Below are positions 1 to 6,974 of a DNA stretch of 64,000 nt, piece by piece. Position numbers and translations under genes: made by a program. The stretch is from NCBI GenBank assembly GCA_014385025.1, contig JACRTB010000006.1:1-64000 (forward strand), given 5' to 3'. A model generated the notes under the pieces. It was not told the DNA's origin. It did not search any database and saw nothing but the letters and a program-made list of their open reading frames with translations. Numbering within the stretch: position 1 is the stretch's first letter; each line of letters begins with the position of its first letter. The DNA is from Yanshouia hominis. Its GTDB lineage: Bacteria > Bacillota > Clostridia > Oscillospirales > Ruminococcaceae.

Positions 1-2
1 GA

Positions 3-197
3 CATGCAAATTTGAAATACAAATATGGGAATCGGCATTTCTGGTGCAGAGGGTATTACGTGGATACAGTTGGGCGAAATCAGAAGGTGATAGAGGAATA
101 CATAAAGAACCAACTCCAAGAGGATATAGCAGCAGATCAAATTTCGCTCAAGGAGTATATGGACCCGTTTACGGGTGCTAAGAATACAAAGGCATAA
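3..197 (+). CDS. tnpA: IS200/IS605-family transposase TnpA, C-terminal part (cut by window edge)
   Basis: This is the last 64 codons of a Y1 (HUH-fold) transposase; the reading frame is open to the first base of the window, so the start lies outside. The tail shows the family's GNRHFWCRGYYVDTVGRN segment followed by EEYIKNQ. In the IS200 family the tyrosine of the YxxxQ helix is the nucleophile that attacks single-stranded DNA, and both the Tyr and the Gln are present. Nothing in the visible part is broken. No tnpB follows on the right, so this is an IS200-type single-gene element. The coding style (AT-rich third positions) differs from the GC-rich neighbours, as expected for a mobile element. 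High confidence in the family; activity cannot be judged from a fragment. Confidence 0.93.
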   Translation, partial: HANLKYKYGNRHFWCRGYYVDTVGRNQKVIEEYIKNQLQEDIAADQISLKEYMDPFTGAKNTKA

Positions 198-200
198 TAA

Positions 201-223
201 CAGGCCGCTTTAGCGGCGGCCTG
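201..223. other. Hairpin just after the TnpA stop, probable IS200 right-end structure
   Basis: An 8-bp perfect stem (CAGGCCGC / GCGGCCTG) with a 7-base loop starts four bases after the transposase stop. IS200/IS605 ends carry sub-terminal hairpins that TnpA recognises instead of terminal inverted repeats. The position fits such a right-end structure; a simple terminator for tnpA is the alternative, although only a short A-run follows. Confidence 0.55.
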
Positions 224-351
224 TAGAAAAAATGCGATTGGCAGACCTTTCGATGCCTCTTAAGAGGCTGCCTGTAATATGCCCTTTTAGGACCGGTGCA
301 AAGCCGCGCCTTTCACGCGTGGCTTTGATTCTTCCGGAGAAAGCCGCCGGA

Positions 352-735
352 TCAGACGGTCAGCTCAATCTGATTTCCCTCGGGGTCGAGGACACAGCTT
401 TCATAATAACCGTCCCCGGTCACGCGCGGACCGCTGACAACCGAAAAGCCGTCTCCGCGCAGCCGTGCGGTCAGCGTATCGACCGCCTCACGGCTGCCCA
501 GCGAGAGGGCGAGATGGACGTAGCCCGCGGCGGGCGCGCCGCCCGCTCCGGGGCCGAGATTCGGCCGGGTCATCAGCTCGAGCCTGCCCTCCCCCCCGAA
601 GGAGAGAAAATAGGTCTCCAGCCCCGTGCTCGGATTATGGTAGCGGCCCGCCGCGCGGGCGGAAAAGTAATGTTCATAGAATTCCCGCATTCTCTCGAGG
701 TCCTGAACGTAGAGCGCAAGATGTTCAATTCGCAT
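352..735 (-). CDS. VOC-superfamily protein (glyoxalase/bleomycin-resistance fold)
   Basis: A 127-residue protein that opens with MRIEHLALYVQDLERMREFYEHYF and ends CVLDPEGNQIELTV, the two conserved ends of a vicinal-oxygen-chelate domain. Metal-site candidates are the His near residue 5, a Glu in the middle (GLETYF) and the C-terminal Glu of NQIEL. Such small proteins are metal-dependent lyases, dioxygenases or antibiotic-binding proteins; substrate cannot be told. The start is the ATG at 733-735, preceded by AGGAAG. Unusually, this start codon lies in a degenerate copy of the 116-bp repeat that continues upstream (811-1185), so the present translation start appears to have been supplied by repeat sequence. 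It lies downstream of pilT on the same strand, but is probably functionally separate. Confidence 0.85.
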   Translation of the reverse strand: MRIEHLALYVQDLERMREFYEHYFSARAAGRYHNPSTGLETYFLSFGGEGRLELMTRPNLGPGAGGAPAAGYVHLALSLGSREAVDTLTARLRGDGFSVVSGPRVTGDGYYESCVLDPEGNQIELTV

Positions 736-1185
736 AAAAGGCTTCCTATATGGTCCGGTGCGCTGTAAAACAGCACTGGGGTTGATGTGCGGCAGGGAGT
801 CACGCTTAATCCGCATAAAAAGCTTATGGCCCGACGCGCTATGAAACAATGTCGGAGCTGATGCGGCGCGACAGACACGCTGCGGCGGGGCACAATTTGC
901 TGCATGGCAGGGCGCGGAGCATTCACCCGCATAAAAGGCTTATGGCCCGACGCGCTATGAAACAATGTCGGAGCTGATGCGGCGCGACAGACACGCTGCG
1001 GCGGGGCACAATTTGCTGCATGGCAGGGCGCGGAGCATTCACCCGCATAAAAGGCTTATGGCCCGACGCGCTATGAAACAATGTCGGAGCTGATGCGGCG
1101 CGACAGACACGCTGCGGCGGGGCACAATTTGCTGCATGGCAGGGCGCGGAGCATTCACCCGCATAAAAGGCTTATGGCCCGACAC
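731..1185. repeat. 116-bp tandem repeat array derived from the pilT 3' end
   Basis: Three near-identical 116-bp units run 811-926, 927-1042 and 1043-1158, with a partial fourth copy that merges into the 3' end of pilT and includes its stop codon. A degenerate copy at about 731-810 carries the start codon of the VOC gene. Read on the minus strand each unit contains the pilT-like tail, a stop, and CCTTTTATGCGG, so every unit offers an ATG. The units are not a known insertion sequence and hold no gene of their own. Confidence 0.93.
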
Positions 1186-2230
1186 GCCGCGAAACGGCGT
1201 CGGGATTGGTGCAGTAGAGCAGCAGCGTTTTCTTCGAGATGACCCCCTTTTGGTAAAGGGACATCAGGCTCTGGTCCATTGTGACCATCCCCTCGTTGGA
1301 GGCGGAAATCATCGCATTTTCAAGCTGGTGGGTTTTGGATTCGCGGATCATATTGCGGATAGCGGTGTTTACCAGCATAATTTCAAAAACGGCGGCCTCG
1401 CCGCCCTGCTCGGTGGGGACAAGCTGCTGGGAGACGACCGCCTGCAGCACCTGCGCGAGCTGAACCCGCACCTGTCCCTGCTGGTTGGGGGGAAAGGCGT
1501 CCACCACCCGGTCGATCGCGTTGGCCGCGCCGACGGTATGCAGGGTCGAGAGGACAAGATGTCCGGTCTCGGCGGCGGTCATCGCCACGCCGATCGTTTC
1601 GTGGTCCCGCATCTCCCCGAGCAGAATCACGTCGGGAGCCTGCCGCAGCGAAGCGCGCAGGGCGGTGACATAGCTTTCGGTGTCGGTGGAAATTTCCCGC
1701 TGGCTGACAATGCTTTTGCGGTGCCGGTGCAGGTATTCCAGCGGGTCCTCGAGGGTGATAATGTGGGCGCTGCGGGCGGTATTGATCCGGTCGATGATAC
1801 AGGCGAGGGTGGTGGACTTGCCGCTTCCGGCGGGTCCGGTCACCAGCACAAGGCCGCGGGTGCGGTCGGCGAGCGAGAGCACGCCGCCGGGGATGCCGAG
1901 CTGCGCGGGATCGGGCAGCTCGAAGCGCACGATCCGGATGACGGCGGCGAGGGTGCCGCGCTGTTGGTAGACGCTCGCGCGGAAGCGGGAAACCCCCGGC
2001 AGCGAGAAGGAAAAATCGTCGTCTCCGCGCGAAAAGGCGGCGCCTTTTTCGCGGTGGGCAAGCTCGTAAATACCGTCGATGAAGGACGCGGTGTCCTCCG
2101 GAGAGAGGCGGTTCTCATCCCGCCGGAGCAGAGTGCCGTTGCATTTCATCGAAAAGGGAAGCCCGGCGATCACAAAGAGGTCGGAAGCGCCCTCCTCGAC
2201 CGCGGCGCGCAGAAATTCAAGCGTATTCAT
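1172..2230 (-). CDS. pilT: PilT-type ATPase of a type IV pilus/type II secretion-like system
   Basis: A 352-residue hexameric secretion ATPase. It shows the usual N-terminal PAS-like domain, then Walker A GPAGSGKST (about residues 131-139), the Asp box ITLEDPLEY, Walker B LLGEMRD and the His box HLVLSTLHT. The C-terminal AIRNMIRE is the PilT/PilU signature, which in known systems powers pilus retraction. The ATG at 2228-2230 was chosen; a TTG one codon earlier sits closer to GGAGGG and cannot be excluded. It is the last gene of the pilus-like operon, four codons after the gene at 2237. It is the only ATPase in the cluster: no PilB/GspE-type assembly ATPase is seen nearby, so this protein may have to serve both roles or work with one encoded elsewhere. 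Its 3' end is amplified downstream as 116-bp repeats. Confidence 0.95.
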   Translation of the reverse strand: MNTLEFLRAAVEEGASDLFVIAGLPFSMKCNGTLLRRDENRLSPEDTASFIDGIYELAHREKGAAFSRGDDDFSFSLPGVSRFRASVYQQRGTLAAVIRIVRFELPDPAQLGIPGGVLSLADRTRGLVLVTGPAGSGKSTTLACIIDRINTARSAHIITLEDPLEYLHRHRKSIVSQREISTDTESYVTALRASLRQAPDVILLGEMRDHETIGVAMTAAETGHLVLSTLHTVGAANAIDRVVDAFPPNQQGQVRVQLAQVLQAVVSQQLVPTEQGGEAAVFEIMLVNTAIRNMIRESKTHQLENAMISASNEGMVTMDQSLMSLYQKGVISKKTLLLYCTNPDAVSRRVGP

Positions 2231-2236
2231 CAAGGA

Positions 2237-2737
2237 TTATCCCTCCAGATTCGGCAGCGCGGCGGTTGTGCCCTGCCAGAGCGTCATGGGTTCTTCGACG
2301 GCGAAGCCTCCGGTCTGTACGGTGCGCCAGCTTTCGATCCGGCGGGAAAGCCCGCTTTCCGAGACAGTGTAAGAAACCGCCGCCTCGATCGCGCGGTTTT
2401 CATCCACCGCAACCTGATAGCGCAGCAGGCGCGCGCCATCGTAACCGAGGCTGTCGTCGAGAACCGCGGCCCCCTCCAAAATTTCGGCGACGCGGGCGTC
2501 GGGGAGTTCGGCGGGGGAGGAGGTCTCCTCAAAGGCCTGATCGAGCGCGCACAAAAATTCAGCCGCCCTGCCGTCCGCCTCATACCATGCGGCGGTTGTC
2601 TCGGCGGCGCGTTCGGCCAGCCGCAGATCGGCCTGTGCCGAGACCAGCGAGAGGGTTGCGAAAACGGTCAAACAGAGCAGCACAAAGATAATCAGCACCG
2701 AGGCGGAGCCCACACCGATGCCCCATTGTCGTTTCAT
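2237..2737 (-). CDS. Membrane-anchored pilus-operon protein, function unknown
   Basis: A 166-residue protein with a short basic N-terminus (MKRQWGIGVG) followed by one hydrophobic helix (about residues 10-32, ASVLIIFVLLCLTVFATLS) and a soluble domain rich in Ala, Glu and Arg. This bitopic layout with a small extracytoplasmic domain resembles minor pilins or PilO/GspL-type accessory proteins, but no prepilin cleavage motif is visible. The ATG at 2735-2737 has AAAGGGG eight bases upstream; a longer TTG start has no such site. It lies between a pilin-like gene and pilT, with short gaps, so it is almost certainly co-transcribed with them. I do not recognise a named family. Confidence 0.8.
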   Translation of the reverse strand: MKRQWGIGVGSASVLIIFVLLCLTVFATLSLVSAQADLRLAERAAETTAAWYEADGRAAEFLCALDQAFEETSSPAELPDARVAEILEGAAVLDDSLGYDGARLLRYQVAVDENRAIEAAVSYTVSESGLSRRIESWRTVQTGGFAVEEPMTLWQGTTAALPNLEG

Positions 2738-2765
2738 GGCCGGTTCCCCTTTCAAAGAGATGGAT

Positions 2766-3188
2766 TCAGGGCGTTTTGACCCCGAGTGAAAAGAGGCTGG
2801 AGCCGTCCTCCAGGCGCGAGACGAGAATTTCGGCCGGAACGGGCCGTCCCTCCCCGCGGGTGAGGGTCAGGCGGTAGGCGGCGTTTTCCCGGCCGCAGGG
2901 GTTCCAGTCCGGACCGTACCAAACGGTGAGCGCGCCACCCTCCTCCTGTCCGCCGAGCAGGGCGGAGGCCTCCTCCAGCGAGCCGCCGCAGCCGCGAAAC
3001 GCCTCCGCCGCGCTCTGGGCGGCGAGGGTCGCGCGCGAAAGGTCCGCGCTCTGTACGCTGACCATCCGCGCCCGGACAAAAAGCTGCAGGCAGACGGCGC
3101 TGGCCACCGCGAAAAAGCCGATCGCAAGGATCAGCTCGATCAGGAAGAGCGACGAGGCCGAGCGGCCCCGGATCATCCGTTTTGCCAT
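2766..3188 (-). CDS. Pseudopilin-like protein with non-canonical prepilin motif
   Basis: A 140-residue protein beginning MAKRMIRGRSASSLFLIELILAIGFF-type sequence: a basic leader, then LFLIEL followed by about 20 hydrophobic residues. This mirrors the type IV prepilin class III signal, where peptidase cuts before FTLIE and Glu at position 5 guides assembly. Here the Glu is kept, but the residue before the cut would be Ser instead of the usual Gly. The soluble C-terminal domain (about 105 residues) contains a Cys pair (RGCGG, NPCGR). The ATG has GAGGAGGG seven bases upstream. It is likely a minor pilin of the neighbouring GspF/PilT machine. The unusual cleavage site is worth noting because no prepilin peptidase gene is present in this window. 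Confidence 0.78.
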   Translation of the reverse strand: MAKRMIRGRSASSLFLIELILAIGFFAVASAVCLQLFVRARMVSVQSADLSRATLAAQSAAEAFRGCGGSLEEASALLGGQEEGGALTVWYGPDWNPCGRENAAYRLTLTRGEGRPVPAEILVSRLEDGSSLFSLGVKTP

Positions 3189-3217
3189 CTGGAAACCCTC
3201 CTCGGAGTCAAATTCGC

Positions 3218-3709
3218 TCAGGGTGCGCTCCGGTCGGAGCGTGCGGCGACGCAGGCTTCGGCCTGTCCGCCGGTTTCGGTCGCACAGCGGATGCGGTAAA
3301 GCCCCGGACCCGCCTCATCCACCGTGAAGGAGACGCAGCCGGTGACTGCCTGCCCGTTTTCAGGTGCGGCGTCGGCGTCGGCGCGGGCGAAAAGCTCACA
3401 GAGATTTCCGCCGCGGCAGTAGAGGTAGGTGCGGTATTCCTCCCCGTTGACCGTTTCGGAGAGGATCAGCGCCTGCCCGTCCCCGAACCGGCCGACCGAG
3501 ATTCCCCCGGCGAGATCGGTGCGGTGCACCGCCTGCGAGAGATAGGCCAGCGGGGTGCGCAGCGCAAAATTGCGGTCCATCTCGTCGGTGGTGCGGCGGT
3601 AGACGTCCGCCCCGATCACCACGACCAGCAGGGAGGTGACCGCAAAGGCGCAGAAGAGAGCAAGCGGAAAAAGCAGATCAATCAAATGGGCGGCCGGACG
3701 GCGCTTCAT
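3218..3709 (-). CDS. Membrane protein of the pilus-like operon (DUF4860-like)
   Basis: A 163-residue protein with a basic start (MKRRPAAHLIDLLF), one transmembrane helix (about residues 10-35) and a predicted beta-rich extracellular domain containing a Cys pair (CRGGNLC) and a further Cys pair near the end. Proteins of this shape, which I associate with the DUF4860 family from memory, occur in clostridial type II secretion/type IV pilus-like clusters and are thought of as pilin-like. The start has GGGAGG nine bases upstream. It follows the 133-bp repeat array, whose first unit ends about 35 bp before this gene, and precedes the pseudopilin-like gene. Confidence 0.75.
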   Translation of the reverse strand: MKRRPAAHLIDLLFPLALFCAFAVTSLLVVVIGADVYRRTTDEMDRNFALRTPLAYLSQAVHRTDLAGGISVGRFGDGQALILSETVNGEEYRTYLYCRGGNLCELFARADADAAPENGQAVTGCVSFTVDEAGPGLYRIRCATETGGQAEACVAARSDRSAP

Positions 3710-3742
3710 GGAAAGGACCTCCCTTCAAAATATGTGCGGGCC

Positions 3743-4273
3743 AGCGCGGCAGAACGGTGATATCCGGAATCAGGTTGGAGGCGAGGCAGCGGGAATTGAC
3801 GGGGCAGCGTTCCTCATCGACCTGCAATCCGTAATACCCGCGCATACAGCCGGGGCAGGGCGGATGGACGCCCTCAGCGCGGCAGAACAGTGATGTTCGG
3901 AATCAGGTTGGAGGCGAGGCAGCGGGAATTGGCGGGCAGCGTTCCTCACCGGCCTGCAATCCGTAATACCCGCGCATACAGCCGGGGCAGGGCGGATGGA
4001 CGCCCTCAGCGCGGCAGAACAGTGATATCCGGCGTCAGATTGGAGGCGAGGCAGCGGGAATCGACGAGGCAGCGTTCCTCACCGGCCTGCAATCCGTAAT
4101 GCTCGCGCATACAGCCGGGGCAGGGCGGATGGACGCCCTCAGCGCGGCAGAACGGTGATGTCCGGCGTCAGGTTGGAGGCGAAGCAGCGGTAATCGACGA
4201 GGTAGCGTTCCTCATCGACCTGCAATCCGTAATGCTCGCGCATGTAGCCGAGGTCGGGCGGATAGATGCCCTC
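3743..4273. repeat. 133-bp tandem repeat array copied from the 3' end of the gene at 4139
   Basis: Three units of 132-133 bp occupy 3743-4140 and a fourth, the in-gene original, runs 4141-4273 inside the coding region. The units carry the codons for the last about 45 residues of the upstream gene. Since 133 is not a multiple of three, the copies are out of frame with the gene, and the stop codon TGA falls exactly at the unit junction (CGC|TGAGGGC), matching GTTGAGGGC at the other end of the unit. Copies differ by several point changes, so they are not assembly artefacts of identical sequence. Confidence 0.92.
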
Positions 4274-4456
4274 AACGGCATAGCACTGCACCGCCGCGCG
4301 GCGGACCGCCTGCTCGGCGGCGGAGAGGCGTTCCGCCTCCGAGAGGGAGGCGACCGAGCCCGCCCCGCGCAGCAGCAGCAGAACCGCCGCGGCAAAGAGG
4401 GCAAGGGAAAAAACAGGAGAAAGGGCGCGCCGTTCCTTACTGCAGAAGCGTTTCAT
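4139..4456 (-). CDS. Small pilin-like membrane protein
   Basis: About 105 residues: a basic N-terminus with Lys/Arg (MKRFCSKERRALS), one hydrophobic helix (PVFSLALFAAAVLLLL) and a short soluble domain with YAVEGIYPPDLGYMREHYGLQ and YLVDYRCFASNLTPDITVLP. The phrase 'EGIYPPDLGYL' followed by a Tyr-rich strand recalls the C-terminal domain of small pseudopilins. The second of two adjacent ATG codons is preferred, seven bases after GGAGG. Its stop codon is created at the junction of the downstream 133-bp repeat, so the native C-terminus may have been altered by the duplication. It follows the gspF-like gene by 16 bp and is likely co-transcribed. Confidence 0.75.
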   Translation of the reverse strand: MKRFCSKERRALSPVFSLALFAAAVLLLLRGAGSVASLSEAERLSAAEQAVRRAAVQCYAVEGIYPPDLGYMREHYGLQVDEERYLVDYRCFASNLTPDITVLPR

Positions 4457-4472
4457 CATGATTCCTCCCGCT

Positions 4473-5525
4473 TCAGCCGATCGAGGACATGATGCCCATC
4501 AGCGGCAGCATGACCGAAAGCAGAATCATGCCGACCGCCACCGAAAGGATGATGACCAGCGTCGGTTCGACGACTCCCACCAGACGGGAAAGCTCGGAAT
4601 CGATCTCCTCCTCATAGCGGGAGGCGAGCCGCCCCATCACCGCGTCGGCCGAGCCGGTTTTGAAACCGACCGCCACCATCCGGGCGGCGGCGCCGGAAAA
4701 GATTCCCGATTCACGCACCGAGTCGGCGAAGCTGTCCCCCTGCCCGAGGCGGCGGCGGCAGTCCCCGACCCTCGCGGCCAGCGCCGGATGGCTGACCAGC
4801 CGCGCGGCAAGCTCGAGGGAATGGGCGGGGTCCACCGCGCTCTGAAGCATCAGCGCCAGCGCGCTGACAAACCTCCCGGAAGCGATGGTCATCGAAAGCC
4901 GGCGGGTCGCCGGCAGGGCCGAGAAAATCCGGATCAGGGTGCGCCGGCCTCCCTCGGAGGAACGCAGCACCAGCGCCGAAACCAGCAGCAGGGCGAGAAG
5001 CGCCACCAGAACGAGACAGCCGGTTTTGAGGGCGCCGCCGAGCCGCAGCGCGCCGAGAGCGAGCGAGGGCAGATCGGCGCCGAGCTGGGCAAAAACCTGG
5101 GAGAAAATCGGCAGCACCTTGACCGAAAGGACGAGGATAACCAGCAGCATCATGCCGAGCATGATGAGCGGATAGGTGACCGCGCTCTTGAGCATCGAGC
5201 CGAGGGAATCCTCCCGCTCATAGTAGGAGGCGAGCGAGCCGAGCACCTCGTCGAGCCTGCCCGACTGCTCCCCGATTTCGATCATGTTCACCGCGTAGGA
5301 GGGAAAGCCCCCCGCCTCCCGCATCGCCGCGGAGAGGGGTTCCCCCCGTTCGGCCGGTGCGAGAAGCCGGTCGAGCAGCTCGCGCTCGGGCTGGCTCTGG
5401 GCGTCGTCCCGCAGGAGCCGCAGAGCCTCCTCCGACGAAACTCCTGCCCGGACGAGCATGGCGAGCTGGCCGAAAAATCCGGCGAGCTCGCCGGGGGACA
5501 TGGTTCCGATTTGTTTTGCTGCCAT
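4473..5525 (-). CDS. pilC: Type II secretion/type IV pilus inner-membrane protein GspF/PilC
   Basis: A 350-residue protein with the duplicated T2SSF domain: first copy about residues 12-135 (FFGQLAMLVRAGVSSEEAL ... MIEIGEQSGRLDEVL), a transmembrane hairpin, then a second copy (about 215-335, with VAVGFKTGSADAVMGRLA) and a final membrane helix (VIILSVAVGMILLSVMLPLMGIMSSI). In pilus machines this protein sits at the inner-membrane base and contacts the ATPase. The start has AAAGGAGG nine bases upstream. It is slightly shorter than typical PilC (about 400 residues), as is common for clostridial forms. With PilT it forms the recognisable motor of this operon. Confidence 0.93.
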   Translation of the reverse strand: MAAKQIGTMSPGELAGFFGQLAMLVRAGVSSEEALRLLRDDAQSQPERELLDRLLAPAERGEPLSAAMREAGGFPSYAVNMIEIGEQSGRLDEVLGSLASYYEREDSLGSMLKSAVTYPLIMLGMMLLVILVLSVKVLPIFSQVFAQLGADLPSLALGALRLGGALKTGCLVLVALLALLLVSALVLRSSEGGRRTLIRIFSALPATRRLSMTIASGRFVSALALMLQSAVDPAHSLELAARLVSHPALAARVGDCRRRLGQGDSFADSVRESGIFSGAAARMVAVGFKTGSADAVMGRLASRYEEEIDSELSRLVGVVEPTLVIILSVAVGMILLSVMLPLMGIMSSIG

Positions 5526-5540
5526 CCTGACGCGCCTCCT

Positions 5541-6941
5541 TTAATAACAGTATTTTCTCTGGTAGTTCGAGCCGTTGCCGATGAACTGCATAATCGAGCT
5601 CGACTGATTTCCGTTCGACGCGAAGGTGGGGTCGAGCAGCTTCCAGCTCTTTCCGTCAAACTGGATGATGCCGTTGATCCAGCCCGTCTCGGTGGTGTAG
5701 ACGCTGATCCAAGCGTGGTAGATGCCCCCCGAGACGTACCCCACCTCCAGCCGGGTGGGAATTCCCTGCGAACGGAGCATCGTGGCCAGCAGCGCGGCAT
5801 AATCAAAGCAGATGCCCTTGCCGGTGGCAAGGGTGTCGTCGGGGTCGGGCAGATAGCCGGACTTGACGTTTGCCGCCTTGTAATTGTCATAGGTCACATT
5901 GCTGATGACATAGTTATAGACGCTGCCCACCACTTCGAGGACGGTGGCGGCGGAGGAGGCCAGCTCCTCGCCCTTGGCGACCGCCTTGCTGCCGGCGGTA
6001 TAGTTGACGTACTGGCTCGGATAGAGGTAGGGCAGAAGTCCGCTTGTCAGCGTCGCCTGAAAGGACGCGCCCTGCGCCAGCGCGTACTGGGAGCTGTGGA
6101 TTTCGGTGTAAACGTTGACGGTATAGCTGCCGTTTCCGGCGGTGAGGGGGAATGCCTCAAACCCGTTTCTGCTGGAATCGTAGGTATAGGTGGTCTTGTC
6201 CGGGCCGGTGATCTGAATTTTGACCCGCGAGGTGCCGCCCGAATATTTGACCATCACGTAGCCCTCGCTGCGGTTGGAATAGTCGATCACCGCCCCGCCG
6301 CCCTCGCTTTTGTCCTTGCCGGGCGCCGCGGGGATGCGAACCGTCAGAGCGGTGGGCCTGGCGGACTGCTCCGCGGGCGAAGACGCCGCGGGGGGCGGTT
6401 CCGGTTCGGCCGCTCCGGTTGCGGGGGGCGGCACTGCGTCGGGCCGCGCCTCCGAAGAGGGAAGGTTGGACGGTTCCGGTTCGGCCGCTTGATTTACAGG
6501 GGGCGGCACCGCGTCGGGCCGCGTTTCCGAAGAGGGAAGGTTGGACGGTTCCGGTTCGGCCGCTTGATTTACAGGGGGCGGCACCGCGTCGGGCCGCGTT
6601 TCCGAAGAGGGAAGGCCGGGTGGTTCCGGTTCGGCCGCTTGATTTACAGAGGGCGGCGCCGCGTCGGGCCGCGCCTCCGAAGAGGGAAGGCCGGACGGTT
6701 CCGGTTCGGTTGTTTGATTCACGGGGAGCGGCGCCGCGTCGGGCCGCGTTTCCGAAGAGGAAAGGCCGGGTGGTTCCGTCACCTTTGCGGGGGTCCCGGC
6801 AGAGACTCCGGCGGGCGGAGATACCGGGCGGACTCCGCCGGAAGAAGCCGCCTGCTGTGCGCCGCAGCCGGAAAAAAGGCCGCAGAGGAGCAGCGCACCG
6901 AGCAGCAGCGCGCCGAGCCTCGCGGAAAGGTCAGAGTTCAT
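5541..6941 (-). CDS. Secreted transglutaminase-like lipoprotein with 25-residue Pro-rich repeats
   Basis: A 466-residue lipoprotein: signal peptide ending in LFSGC (lipid-modified Cys near residue 27), a Pro/Glu/Ser-rich stalk of about five 25-residue repeats (core EPEPSGLPSSEARPDAAPP), a beta-rich middle part and a C-terminal transglutaminase-like (cysteine protease fold) domain. The catalytic triad is visible as Cys in GKGICFDYA, His in GIYHAWISVY and Asp in LLDPTF. The ATG at 6939-6941 has GGAGG five bases upstream. Such domains act on peptide or isopeptide bonds at the cell surface. It lies between the sortase gene and gspF in one operon, which suggests a role in processing or cross-linking a surface structure. 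The stalk repeats are in-frame copies of a 75-bp DNA unit. Confidence 0.88.
   Translation of the reverse strand: MNSDLSARLGALLLGALLLCGLFSGCGAQQAASSGGVRPVSPPAGVSAGTPAKVTEPPGLSSSETRPDAAPLPVNQTTEPEPSGLPSSEARPDAAPPSVNQAAEPEPPGLPSSETRPDAVPPPVNQAAEPEPSNLPSSETRPDAVPPPVNQAAEPEPSNLPSSEARPDAVPPPATGAAEPEPPPAASSPAEQSARPTALTVRIPAAPGKDKSEGGGAVIDYSNRSEGYVMVKYSGGTSRVKIQITGPDKTTYTYDSSRNGFEAFPLTAGNGSYTVNVYTEIHSSQYALAQGASFQATLTSGLLPYLYPSQYVNYTAGSKAVAKGEELASSAATVLEVVGSVYNYVISNVTYDNYKAANVKSGYLPDPDDTLATGKGICFDYAALLATMLRSQGIPTRLEVGYVSGGIYHAWISVYTTETGWINGIIQFDGKSWKLLDPTFASNGNQSSSIMQFIGNGSNYQRKYCY
6396..6790. repeat. 75-bp in-frame tandem repeats encoding the lipoprotein stalk
   Basis: The sequence CGGTTCCGGT recurs at 6396, 6471, 6546, 6621, 6696 and (diverged) 6771, giving a strict 75-bp period, hence 25 codons per unit. 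The reading frame stays open through all copies. Copies differ at a few synonymous and replacement sites. The array lengthens a flexible, disordered spacer between the membrane anchor and the enzyme domain. Confidence 0.95.
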
Positions 6942-6974
6942 GGGGGACCTCCTTGCCATAGCGGGCGGAGAAAT

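Noticed and set aside
1136-2779. 547-codon open frame opposite pilT
   Set aside because: Antisense to pilT with its full motif set; no independent signals.
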